DNA from: Tetracentron sinense
Taxonomy: Eukaryota; Streptophyta; Magnoliopsida; Trochodendrales; Trochodendraceae
Assembly (NCBI GenBank): GCA_015143295.1
Contig: CM026557.1
Location: forward strand, 35,287,965-35,351,964
DNA length: 64,000 nucleotides
Reading direction: 5' to 3'
Shown here: positions 59,501-64,000 of the stretch, piece after piece
How positions within the stretch are numbered: position 1 is the stretch's first letter
How the letters are laid out: each line of letters begins with the position of its first letter
Translations under genes and position numbers: made by a program
The notes under the pieces: generated by a model
What the model saw: only the letters and a program-made list of their open reading frames with translations
The model's database searches: none
Told to the model about the DNA's origin: nothing

Positions 59501-62135
59501 GTGAAAATAGAATAACACATTAAAAGAAACACTTTGCTAATAGTACTATTACTTTTTCCTCGATGAAAGACCCTTTGAATTTTCAACAGCATTAACTTGT
59601 TCAGAAGTCATATGATTTGCATTTTGCAAAATGAAATAGAATAGACCCAAGGGGAATATAATAGGAATAAGAGGCATTATCTGATATCTAAAATATGTTT
59701 CTCCCTGTCTGGGGAATCAAATCATAAGCATACAAACCCGCACATTCTAACTCACTGAAGAACACGCTCTTGATTTTTCAAACTAAATACTATTGATGTA
59801 TCACTGTAAGTTGCACGTATCACCAAATTCTCTCTTTAACCACAGTCCCTCAGGCTGAAATGATGCAAGTGTTAATGAACGCTTGCAGCACAACATTGCG
59901 AAGCATGCATGTGAAATATGGAGACCAGCCAACTAGTCTTTTCCTGAAGGCTGGACAAGAACATGCTGCAAGACCTACATTTGAAAATTTTCATGATTGT
60001 TACCTCTATGCTTTAGCTAGAATGAGTATTAAAATGTATTTTATTAAAGAACGAGTCATTTTTTTTTTACATTTATAGCCATTTATGTAGGGGGTATCTC
60101 TAGTAATGTTGTACTGGAGTCATTTACAGTTTTACATGTGGTGAATTTGGAGTGTGCCAACCAGGTCTAACCATCAGCCCAGTTGGGTATGACTGGAATC
60201 AAGTTAATCAATGCCCCGGACTCTGTCAGACTCAAGGAAAATCTTCATCCGAATAACGGCCTATAGTCCTTTTAAAAAAAGTTATTGTTAGATATGTGCA
60301 GATAAATGTGTCTCAGTCCAATATGGGAACCACCCAAGTTTCACATGAGTTTTAAGGTGAACCGAAAAAACAACGTTCTATGTTTTCCACCCATTTCCTC
60401 TATTTTGATTCCCTGGCACATACAAATATATCTGAATATTCACTCAAGAAGTGCTTCTGAATCCACCTTCGGAAATATTCTTCACTCCTACCAGCAAAAT
60501 TAAGAGACATATCTGAGAATTTACTACATAGTTTGCTCGTCTCTTCCTTGTTAAATGGATAAATTGAGGTTAAATATCAAGATATAATGGAAGACGAGGG
60601 AAGAATCACTAAATCCGTGGATCTATTGTGGTGATTAGTTCTAATAAATTTGTAAAAGAAAAATTAGGAATATTTGATAGTTATTATGTGTTTCTTTAAA
60701 TATATTGTTTCTCTTTTCTCTTATATGATAGTAAAATCCTAGGTTCATGTATCTTTGATTTATCAGTTAACACTAAAGCCAAAGTTAAGTATAGAGGTGG
60801 ACAAGGGGGAAATAAACGGAGTTTCACTTTACACAAACAACATGCAATCAAGCCAAAGGTCTTCATTTCTCAATTCAAAAGAATTCTTTGTGAACCTTTA
60901 TATTGTAGTATTGTACTACTTGGGGAAGCAATGCTTGCCCAATTGGTAGTGTGTGCATGGCACCACTCACTTGATCCGGGATCAAGTCCCGAGAGGGTGT
61001 GATTGTTGAACATCCACCGTGCCTTAACCTAGAACATACACTAACCTTGCTAACAGGGGTTGCAGCCTAACCCGTATGAATTTGAACCTATATATATATA
61101 TAATCCTTTACGATAAAAAAAACTTAAAAGAATTCTTTGAGAAAGTGTACGATAAGATAACAAGCCACCTGATTTTTCTAAAAAAAATAATAAATTCCTA
61201 TTTCTCAATAATATCCCACAATCGAGTGACGGACGGTGTGTACAAGACCCGGGAACGAATTCACCGCCGTATGGCTAACAAATGGAGGCAAACAAGATTA
61301 GCATCTCCACAAAATCTTGCCTCTTTGTTTGAGTATAACTAGAACAAACCTTATGGCAGGTAATCATGTTAGACTAACATGTACAGTCTACATGCGAATA
61401 TAGGTTTAACATTATGTCACCTATTTCTCAAATTTCTAAGCTTATAATTCTATTTACAATTCCATTCAAGCAGACTCCTAACGATTTTATGATCCATTTC
61501 AATTTCAACAAAACTAATGCGCGATATCAGCAAAAAATTGCAAGGAAATTATTAACATGCAAGAAAAGTGTGTTTGAATGTTTTACCTGTTAAACACTGA
61601 AGCAGCACATTATCTAGTAAGCAAGGAAGTTAAACATTGAACCCTGTAAATTAACATGATCAAATTTGTAATGCCCACCCCCCACCCCAAAAAAAGGGGA
61701 AAAAGAAAAAGAAAAAAGAAAAAGCCTATATGAAAATTAACATTTTGGTCATAACAGAAATTTTTTATGGATCAATATCTTAGTCAGAAGAGAATGCTGT
61801 GATCAGAAGATCTAAGCACAAAATGGTTGAGCAGTAAAACACAAAAAGCCAAAAAAAAAACTAATTGCCAGAAAAAGGATAAACAATGCAAGTAGTTAAT
61901 CGTAAGTGTGCCCATTCAATAAATATATCAATAGAGAAATAAGTAGTATAACATACCACAGAGAATTGAAACAAATATGCAAATATGTAAATAGAGAAAT
62001 AAGTAGTATAACTTCCCACAGAGAATCAAAACAAGAAAGCAGATTAGATGATAGTTTATATAAGAAATATGAAGCTCAAATGCTTACCAGTTGTATATCT
62101 TGACGTGAGACCCTCCTGCCTTCTCCAGTAGACAT
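25784..62135 (-). CDS. TIGR01589-domain protein, six exons over 36 kb
   Basis: Exons (minus): 62088-62135, 58633-58738, 46204-46386, 26093-26569, 25924-26007, 25784-25848. Their lengths (48, 106, 183, 477, 84, 65) sum to 963 bases, 320 residues plus stop, and every junction is GT-AG with matching phase. Residues 1-16 are MSTGEGRRVSRQDIQL. The plant-specific TIGR01589 domain covers about residues 9-66 and includes LIERCLQLYMNQKEVVDTLL and KLEEENREFFKAYHLRLMVK; it looks helical and continues as a leucine-rich helix (IFNKLLEKQVELM). After about residue 100 the protein is Ser/Asn/Met-rich and likely disordered, with conserved-looking GDASVASFSSIDSNSQPLNE, IPRKFSLSDLTADFSQ and the C terminus RRLDTISEGLSYEDFGSD. 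The function of the family is unknown; acidic, disordered tails suggest a nuclear or adaptor role, which is inference. The start is the first ATG of the conserved N terminus. Introns 1-3 are 3349, 12246 and 19634 bp and carry most of the transposons in this window; introns 4-5 are 85 and 75 bp. The coding sequence shows no break, so the gene is probably active. Confidence 0.9.
25924..26007 (-). CDS. TIGR01589-domain gene, exon 5
   Basis: Encodes IPEIYSRSLLATDTENFMDS and a short Gly-rich end. It is flanked by an AG acceptor (TAG) and the donor GTGAGG, phase 1 on both sides. Confidence 0.88.
26093..26569 (-). CDS. TIGR01589-domain gene, exon 4
   Basis: The largest exon, 158 full codons, from HQTSACYAPEHAVPPSRPES to SDLTADFSQSS. 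The acceptor is TTGTTACAG and the donor GTGGAT. It is low-complexity, with Asn, Ser and Met rich segments and no recognised fold. Confidence 0.9.
26570..27413 (-). other. Intron 3, unique 3' end
   Basis: No element or gene is visible. The acceptor is preceded by a tract of T residues on the minus strand (about 26600-26612). This is the part of intron 3 that still looks like original intron. Confidence 0.6.
27422..29510. mobile_element. hAT-type element with CAGGGGYGGAGCCA ends
   Basis: The left end is CAGGGGTGGAGCCAGGAATT, and the right end read in reverse is CAGGGGCGGAGCCAACCCC. GTCCTACC flanks it at 27414-27421 and 29511-29518, an exact 8 bp duplication. Its own sequence is about 0.8 kb and has no transposase. 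The rest is a second hAT element inserted at 27976. It lies in intron 3 of the large gene. Confidence 0.88.
27976..29238. mobile_element. Nested hAT-type element with TAGGGYTGTCAA ends
   Basis: Ends are TAGGGCTGTCAACGG and, reversed, TAGGGTTGTCAATTA. CCCCTAGG occurs at 27968-27975 and 29239-29246, an exact 8 bp duplication. Both subterminal regions are packed with ATCCGAATCCG and GGATAATTATC motifs, the usual transposase-binding type of array. The 1263 bp interior includes a GC-richer portion (28440-28900) with an 89-codon open frame and a GAGGAGAGGAG tract. That part may be captured host sequence, but I do not recognise it. Confidence 0.88.
29870..30090 (+). mobile_element. Possible LINE 3' end with A tail
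   Basis: The sequence TTGTAAACTCTTTTTCTTTT followed by a pyrimidine-rich stretch and AAAAAAAAA at about 30086-30094 resembles the 3' end of a truncated plant L1. I did not find a target duplication or protein match, so this is tentative. Confidence 0.35.
30312..31355. mobile_element. hAT-type element, CATGGTT family, copy 2
   Basis: It begins CATGGTTTAAAATTCTGG and ends ATATTTTGAACCATG. AGAGAAAG flanks it at 30304-30311 and 31356-31363, an exact 8 bp duplication. Its left end is duplicated: a 57 bp unit containing ATATCGGCCACCTAAAGG is repeated across the border, so the target site and terminal repeat appear twice. The interior aligns with copies at 1979-2927 and 34944-36230. Confidence 0.88.
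31364..31611 (-). repeat. Probable 3' LTR of copia element 3
   Basis: On the minus strand a purine tract GTTTGAGTGAGGG is followed by TGTTAAGGATG, the layout of a copia polypurine tract and LTR start. The far end is not defined because hAT copy 2 sits beside it. Confidence 0.5.
31901..32997. mobile_element. Non-autonomous element interrupting copia 3
   Basis: Ends are weakly inverted: GATTGGTATCGTTC at the left and, reversed, GTTTGGCATCATTC at the right. Copia-derived sequence lies on both sides, which supports an insertion. The interior holds tandem short repeats of the type GAGATTGCCTACAATC (about 32675-32750). A target duplication was not seen. Confidence 0.4.
32998..33230 (-). pseudogene. 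Copia 3 RNase H fragment (downstream part)
   Basis: The minus strand encodes, with frame breaks, a segment matching the copia RNase H region, including WGGNLDDDTTSS and RRPSTDLY-like stretches. The upstream half of the same domain is at 44411-44730. The two were one gene before element 1 was inserted. Confidence 0.6.
33457..38105 (-). pseudogene. Copia 1 gag-pol remnant
   Basis: In minus order: a zinc knuckle CDHCGRSHHSKETCW (about 37360-37410); a protease site with frame breaks in which Asp-Ser-Gly has become Asp-Ser-Arg (about 37035); a pre-integrase block CEVCKLAKYC (about 36540); then directly the post-integrase LRKG and serine-rich segment (about 36360), so the DDE integrase core is deleted. 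Reverse transcriptase begins KALTKNQTWEI and VGYKWVYVVKYKADG (34918-34770) and decays through RNase H to 33460. The hAT insertion separates the last two blocks. Confidence 0.75.
34944..36230. mobile_element. hAT-type element, CATGGTT family, copy 3
   Basis: Ends are CATGGTTTAAAATATCGATA and ATCGATATTTTGAACCGTG. CTTCCATT flanks it at 34936-34943 and 36231-36238, an exact 8 bp duplication. About 300 bp is duplicated internally (near 35165-35460 and 35470-35765, each with TTAATATTA and ATTTACTTATGATATTAATA). This makes it 1287 bp, longer than its relatives. It is inserted in copia 1, so it is younger than that element. Confidence 0.9.
38106..43489 (-). mobile_element. Ty1/copia element 2, nested in copia 1
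   Basis: LTRs are about 38106-38336 (3') and about 43276-43489 (5'). They share TTAATGATCTCTCT, CACACTTTATTATTTATATT and AATAAAGC. A polypurine tract (CTTGAGGGGGAG, minus) adjoins the 3' LTR start TGTTGAATAA. The primer site (minus TTGGTATTAAAGTC) is at about 43262-43275. The internal region has gag, protease, integrase, reverse transcriptase and RNase H in copia order. It is the best-preserved copia here, though not intact. The possible target duplication (GTAGG/GTAAC) is weak. Confidence 0.82.
38429..42641 (-). pseudogene. Copia 2 gag-pol, broken
   Basis: Blocks in minus order: gag start (42641-42399, with NLQITTMKLDEKKN); a 166-codon frame (41900-41400) ending in an intact protease site SWIIDSGASDHMTG; integrase pieces, including a GTPQQNGVAERKN block (about 40650); post-integrase (about 40000); reverse transcriptase start (39795); the 39566-39279 frame with AFLHGDLEEEVYM and LYGLKQS; a further frame 39327-39073; and RNase H 38752-38429 with SSAEAEFKVMAHG and HIEVDRHFIKE. 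A one-base loss shifts the frame inside the Tyr-Val-Asp-Asp catalytic motif near 39293, and there are stops elsewhere. It cannot make an active polyprotein. Confidence 0.82.
44411..44730 (-). pseudogene. Copia 3 reverse transcriptase/RNase H fragment (upstream part)
   Basis: The minus strand encodes ITYVVNQVYQSMYHLTMIHL and a following FKGTFSKG, which match the segment of copia elements just before RNase H. It continues at 33230 once element 1 is removed. Further upstream parts of copia 3 were not found; 44730-45032 has no clear match. Confidence 0.65.
45033..45745 (-). mobile_element. L1-type LINE 3' fragment with zf-RVT domain
   Basis: The minus strand encodes WNKILTFVHLKHRGYCVANR, CFMCHESDDSVDHLLFHC and IWNYFLSAWKLFG: the zinc-binding domain that follows plant L1 reverse transcriptases. 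A run of T on the plus strand at 45033-45043 is its A tail. The tail region (TTTTTTCATTGGTAAATAAT) is duplicated at about 45045-45080 and 45083-45121. The right end abuts a copia fragment. No target duplication was found. Confidence 0.72.
45746..46117 (+). pseudogene. 3' end and LTR of another copia element (D)
   Basis: The plus strand encodes SEKQPADVLTKAVSVKCFHG and DIYALA followed by a stop. This is the usual C terminus of copia RNase H. The polypurine tract CTTGAGGGAGAG then leads into an LTR starting TGTTGTTAGTG at 45889 and running to about 46117. The rest of the element is missing or displaced. The LTR ends only about 86 bp from the splice donor of exon 3. Confidence 0.68.
46204..46386 (-). 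CDS. TIGR01589-domain gene, exon 3
   Basis: It begins after CTTTAG, completing Val52, then WLKLEEENREFFKAYHLRL and a helix to CPAGVASVPLSNGSRTLP. I chose the donor CCAT/GTACGC because it keeps four more residues and its split codon falls where relatives carry the residue before HQTSACY. A second donor, TCTC/GTACCT (exon end 46216), is also in phase and would remove four residues. Confidence 0.88.
46632..47035 (-). mobile_element. 5'-truncated L1 LINE in intron 2
   Basis: The minus strand encodes the L1 C-terminal region, including KMLPAAICWGLWRERNRRIF, and ends in an A tail, seen as TTTTTTTT at about 46632-46640. A target duplication of about 18-20 bp (ACCTTAGCTTT, then TCATGCAT) flanks it at 46612-46631 and 47036-47053, with a 2-base length difference. 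This proves insertion by target-primed reverse transcription. It sits about 245 bp upstream of exon 3. Confidence 0.82.
49505..49699 (+). mobile_element. Short L1 3' UTR insertion in copia B
   Basis: A TTTTCTCTAATAAATTGCTT segment followed by ACCGATC and a run of A (49691-49702) is the typical 3' end of plant L1 elements. It breaks the integrase coding region. It is very 5'-truncated. Confidence 0.55.
49717..50004 (+). repeat. Tandem duplication of an integrase segment
   Basis: Two 144 bp units (49717-49860 and 49861-50004) encode the same integrase stretch around SDNGKEYFEG/SDNAREYFEG. They differ at roughly one base in ten. Both contain the same in-frame TGA just before the catalytic Asp. 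Confidence 0.85.
53370..53605. repeat. CpG-rich dyad array, ACCGATCGMTCGGTC units
   Basis: Nine to ten short, self-complementary motifs of the type ACCGATCGCTCGGTC and GCGATCGATCGGTCC occur in 235 bases, separated by 3-60 bases. CpG density is far above the surrounding sequence. They flank a 44-base core containing TTTTTTGTATGGG. Confidence 0.88.
54577..54972 (+). repeat. Six-unit tandem repeat, unit 59-70 bp
   Basis: Units start at 54577, 54643, 54712, 54781, 54851 and 54910. Each has CAAGGAGGTTGGTAGCCCAA, then GCTAGCCTCTGGCTCACAAG, then a variable A-rich spacer. The conserved parts differ by only a few bases. The open frames crossing it are repeats, not genes. Confidence 0.92.
56038..56999. 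other. Intron 2 sequence with a CT microsatellite
   Basis: Apart from (CT)n at 56545-56575 and a GTGTGT-rich run at about 56948-56972, no element or gene is recognised. Confidence 0.5.
56545..56575. repeat. CT dinucleotide microsatellite
   Basis: An uninterrupted CT run of about 30 bases; on the transcribed strand of the host gene it is GA-rich. Confidence 0.92.
57000..58340 (+). pseudogene. Old copia remnant in intron 2
   Basis: Translated plus-strand pieces, all with frame breaks: a gag start (LEPFYG-like, about 57030); IVTTQIHEYQKLFMNLCLRV (57400-57461), typical of copia gag; and integrase pieces with IEEFCEENDII (about 58040) and NGIAERKNKNLT (about 58115), then MMNALLNSIRLPTNF (about 58155). 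No LTRs were found. It is more decayed than the other copia elements. Confidence 0.65.
58633..58738 (-). CDS. TIGR01589-domain gene, exon 2
   Basis: An acceptor CTGATTTCAG precedes VQNLIERCLQLYMNQKEVVD, and the exon runs to GFTEL with one base left over before GTGATA. It encodes the core of the TIGR01589 domain, residues 17-51. Confidence 0.92.
58868..59070. mobile_element. hAT-type MITE with GCCTAGG repeats
   Basis: Ends CGTGTAATCAAAACAT and, reversed, CCAGTGTAGTCAAAACAT form inverted repeats. TTAGAACC flanks it at 58860-58867 and 59071-59078, an exact 8 bp duplication. The 203 bp interior repeats CGCCTAGGCA several times. It is 129 bp upstream of exon 2. Confidence 0.85.
59079..60876 (-). 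other. Intron 1, no recognised feature
   Basis: No transposon border or coding block could be supported. A 72-codon open frame at 59860-60078 (plus) resembles no family I know and is probably chance. Confidence 0.5.
60891..61125 (+). mobile_element. tRNA-derived SINE with 14 bp target duplication
   Basis: AAAAGAATTCTTTG flanks it at 60877-60890 and 61126-61139. Within are an A-box-like TTGGTAGTGTGTGC (60943-60956) and a B-box-like GGATCAAGTCC (60979-60989), then a tail of TATATATATA and AAAAAAAA. The 50 bases before the A box are longer than usual, so another small insertion or a composite head is possible. Confidence 0.75.
62088..62135 (-). CDS. TIGR01589-domain gene, exon 1
   Basis: Sixteen codons, MSTGEGRRVSRQDIQL, ending in phase 0 before GTAAGC. 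It is far too short to stand out as an open frame; it is identified by its conserved peptide and by fit to exon 2. Confidence 0.88.
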
Positions 62136-63269
62136 TTCTTTTAGGTTTCAAATCAAATTGTTACTTGTGTTTGAGATTGTCTTATCGTGCCTCAATACAT
62201 GATCCAGAGCGTTTCTACAGATTTCTCTGCATATCGATGATGAAATTAGGTATCACCGCTCTGATTAATTTTTTTGGCTGTTAATAATTACAATTTAGAT
62301 TATGCACAAGTATATGACCTGATCCCAGAATACAACAGAAGAAACATCGCATAAAAGTAGCTCTTTCATATATATAGAAGAAGAAATGTTTCAAACTTAA
62401 TGATCTACCATTCGATACACAAACATTGACTGAGGTTAAAGTGTGCTATAAAAGAATACCACAGAAGTGAAATAAAGGAATCAATACTACAATATATATA
62501 GAAAAGGATGTAATGCTACCCAACACAACAGGGCAAACCATGAGACAAGCATTGGCAATCAAACCAAAGACTCATAGCAATTAGCAAGTGACATATCATT
62601 TAGTTCTAAGTGATATACCAACCAGAATATAAGTGTAAGAGAAACTCCAACAAACCAAGAATGCAAACCATTTGAATTAAGGAGTCAGCGGAACTTAATG
62701 TATTTTACAATGTTGGAATTTGCAGCCTCAAAACGTCATGCTTTGCATAATCATATGAAAGGTGCAAACATTTTTTTACATGGTGTCTTTTCCCAGAAAC
62801 ATTTACTTGATTTACATTTAATGTTTCCTAGATTGTAGACAGACCAGGTCAGCCGAGTTTATTCCTCTTTTAGTTATAGTATATCCCAATAGTTGCCAAA
62901 GGCTGTAGCTCTAGAGTTTGGACCACCCAGATTTGATCTTTAACAAAAGTGGCATACAGAATCTTAAGTGGTTCAGTTCACATTGTGTCAGTTTTTTCCC
63001 CATAAGCCCTTAAAGTATATTAATGAAAATATCTTAAGGTCATTTTGGTATTTTAAAGAGAAATGAATTACTTACCACTTGTCTCGACTGCTTTAAAATA
63101 GCCTCCAAAGATCAAGTTCCTAACATAATAACTATACACATTTAACGACCCAAAAATATTTTACTTCATCTTATTCCATGCATGGAAATAAAGATCGCCA
63201 AAACCGCTCATTACAAACGGCGATATACCAGAAATATGACTCCGCCATTACCTTTAGTAACGTAAGAAT
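62136..63269 (-). promoter_or_regulatory. 5' flank of the TIGR01589-domain gene
   Basis: The 5' UTR lies just right of 62135 and no upstream in-frame ATG precedes the start in the first 60 bases. A possible acceptor (ATATGCAG at about 62230-62237, minus) suggests a 5' UTR intron, so transcription may begin nearer 63.2 kb. No TATA box could be chosen. Confidence 0.4.
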
Positions 63270-63350
63270 CAGCTGACACTTTCTAGTTATAAAAGGGTTC
63301 TAAAAACACTTTCAAGTTATAGAAGGGTTCTAAAAGCCCTAAAAATCACA
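63270..63350 (+). promoter_or_regulatory. Possible plus-strand promoter
   Basis: GTTATAAAAGGG at 63283-63294, a 26 bp tandem copy of the same segment (TTATAGAAGGG), and a following CT-rich leader (CCCTTCTTTTCTC, about 63353-63365) look like a plant core promoter and 5' UTR. The only ATG in the first 100 bases opens a 26-codon frame. No gene body is visible to the right edge. Confidence 0.3.
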
Positions 63351-63649
63351 TTTCCCTTCTTTTCTCATTTATTTCTCTTTCGATACCCTTAAACCGAAAT
63401 GCTATTTGATTACTTTCGAAAAATCTTCAAATCAGAGCTTCAACCATCAAAAACTTTGAAAAGTTTTTGGATTGGATAAGTTTTCCCTCTCCTTTTGAAT
63501 TATATCATGTTTTTTTTTACTAAATATTTAATAGATTATTATGATGATCCATGTATTTCATTTGAAATCCTTGAACATGGGTTGATTTGGGCTATTAGGG
63601 CTACTTTTTCCATTTTTTAAACCAAAAAAAAAAAAATATATATATATAG

Positions 63650-64000
63650 GGAAGGATACTAATGAGCCATGCTCATTAAAGCTTTTAATGAGCGATCCCT
63701 CTAGAAAGATGACGTGTGCCAATCTTTTTTTTAATCCGACGATTGGATGTTGAGGTGGGTCCAATGAGAGACACGTGTACAAAATCAGTCTGATCGGATG
63801 TGTTTAGACTTTTCGATTAGATTTTAGTTTATCAGTATTAACCCCCTAGGGTTCACTAGACCCTATCTAAGTTATAGAAATAGCTAATATTCTCATCTTC
63901 AATCAAATGGTCTATAAATGTCTGATCGAGCTGATTTTTTGCCACGTGTCTCTTGGTAGACCCGTCTTGACATCCGATGGTTAAATTTTAGAGCAACCCA
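63650..64000. mobile_element. Terminal-inverted-repeat element running off the right edge
   Basis: GGATGTTGAGGTGGGTCC...GAGACACGTGTAC near 63740-63780 pairs, in reverse, with GCCACGTGTCTCTTGGTAGA...GACATCCGATGG near 63942-63982 over about 65 bases. The left end near GGGAAGGATACTAATGAGC (63649) should have its partner just beyond 64000. It is a MITE or MULE-like element; class unknown. Confidence 0.6.

Noticed and set aside
59860..60078. 72-codon plus-strand frame in intron 1
   Set aside because: No recognised family, ends in a T-rich run, opposite to the host gene; treated as chance.
63197..63256. Short minus-strand ATG frame (MAESYFWY start) upstream of the large gene
   Set aside because: Only about 25 codons, with no donor site or conserved neighbour; at best an upstream ORF.
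63402..63482. 26-codon ORF after the possible plus-strand promoter
   Set aside because: Too short and unsupported; at most an upstream ORF of a gene outside the window.

Overview
This is nuclear DNA from a flowering plant. The evidence is AT-rich sequence, GT-AG introns, two plant-specific protein families (phytocyanin and the TIGR01589 domain family), and dense Ty1/copia, Ty3/gypsy, LINE, SINE and hAT-type elements. I cannot name the species. Three host genes are supported, all on the minus strand, and most of the remaining bases are transposon-derived.

Host genes. (1) 3996-4097 is the first coding exon of tubulin-folding cofactor B; the rest lies beyond the left edge. (2) 23107-23687 is a two-exon phytocyanin (plantacyanin/basic blue protein type) with its own TATA box. 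It lacks the usual copper ligands and ends early. (3) 25784-62135 is one six-exon gene for a 320-residue TIGR01589-family protein of unknown function. Its 963 coding bases are spread over 36.4 kb because introns 1-3 (about 3.3, 12.2 and 19.6 kb) have filled with transposons. All splice phases agree.

Layout. 1-3995: presumed first intron of the cofactor B gene, with a hAT-type element. 4.1-9.4 kb: intergenic MITEs and a SINE. 9.4-14.85 kb: a small hAT element split by a long Tat/Ogre-like solo LTR, which carries a second LTR inserted in reverse. 15.49-22.71 kb: a complete but dead copia element with matching AAGAA target duplications, its RNase H region split by a 2.27 kb solo LTR. 23.1-25.8 kb: phytocyanin gene and 3' flank of the large gene. 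26.6-46.2 kb (intron 3): nested hAT pair, hAT copies, and a three-deep minus-strand copia nest. 46.4-58.6 kb (intron 2): truncated L1, a plus-strand copia whose right LTR is split by an LTR-like element holding a gypsy LTR, and an older copia remnant. 58.7-62.1 kb (intron 1): hAT MITE and SINE. 62.1-64 kb: upstream region and a terminal-inverted-repeat element running off the right edge.

No CRISPR, rRNA, functional tRNA or operon structure is present. I see no convincing new biochemical system. The most unusual points are the transposon-inflated gene, the layered insertions dated by target duplications, the ligand-less phytocyanin, a shared CpG-rich module in two unrelated LTRs, and several strong hairpins.
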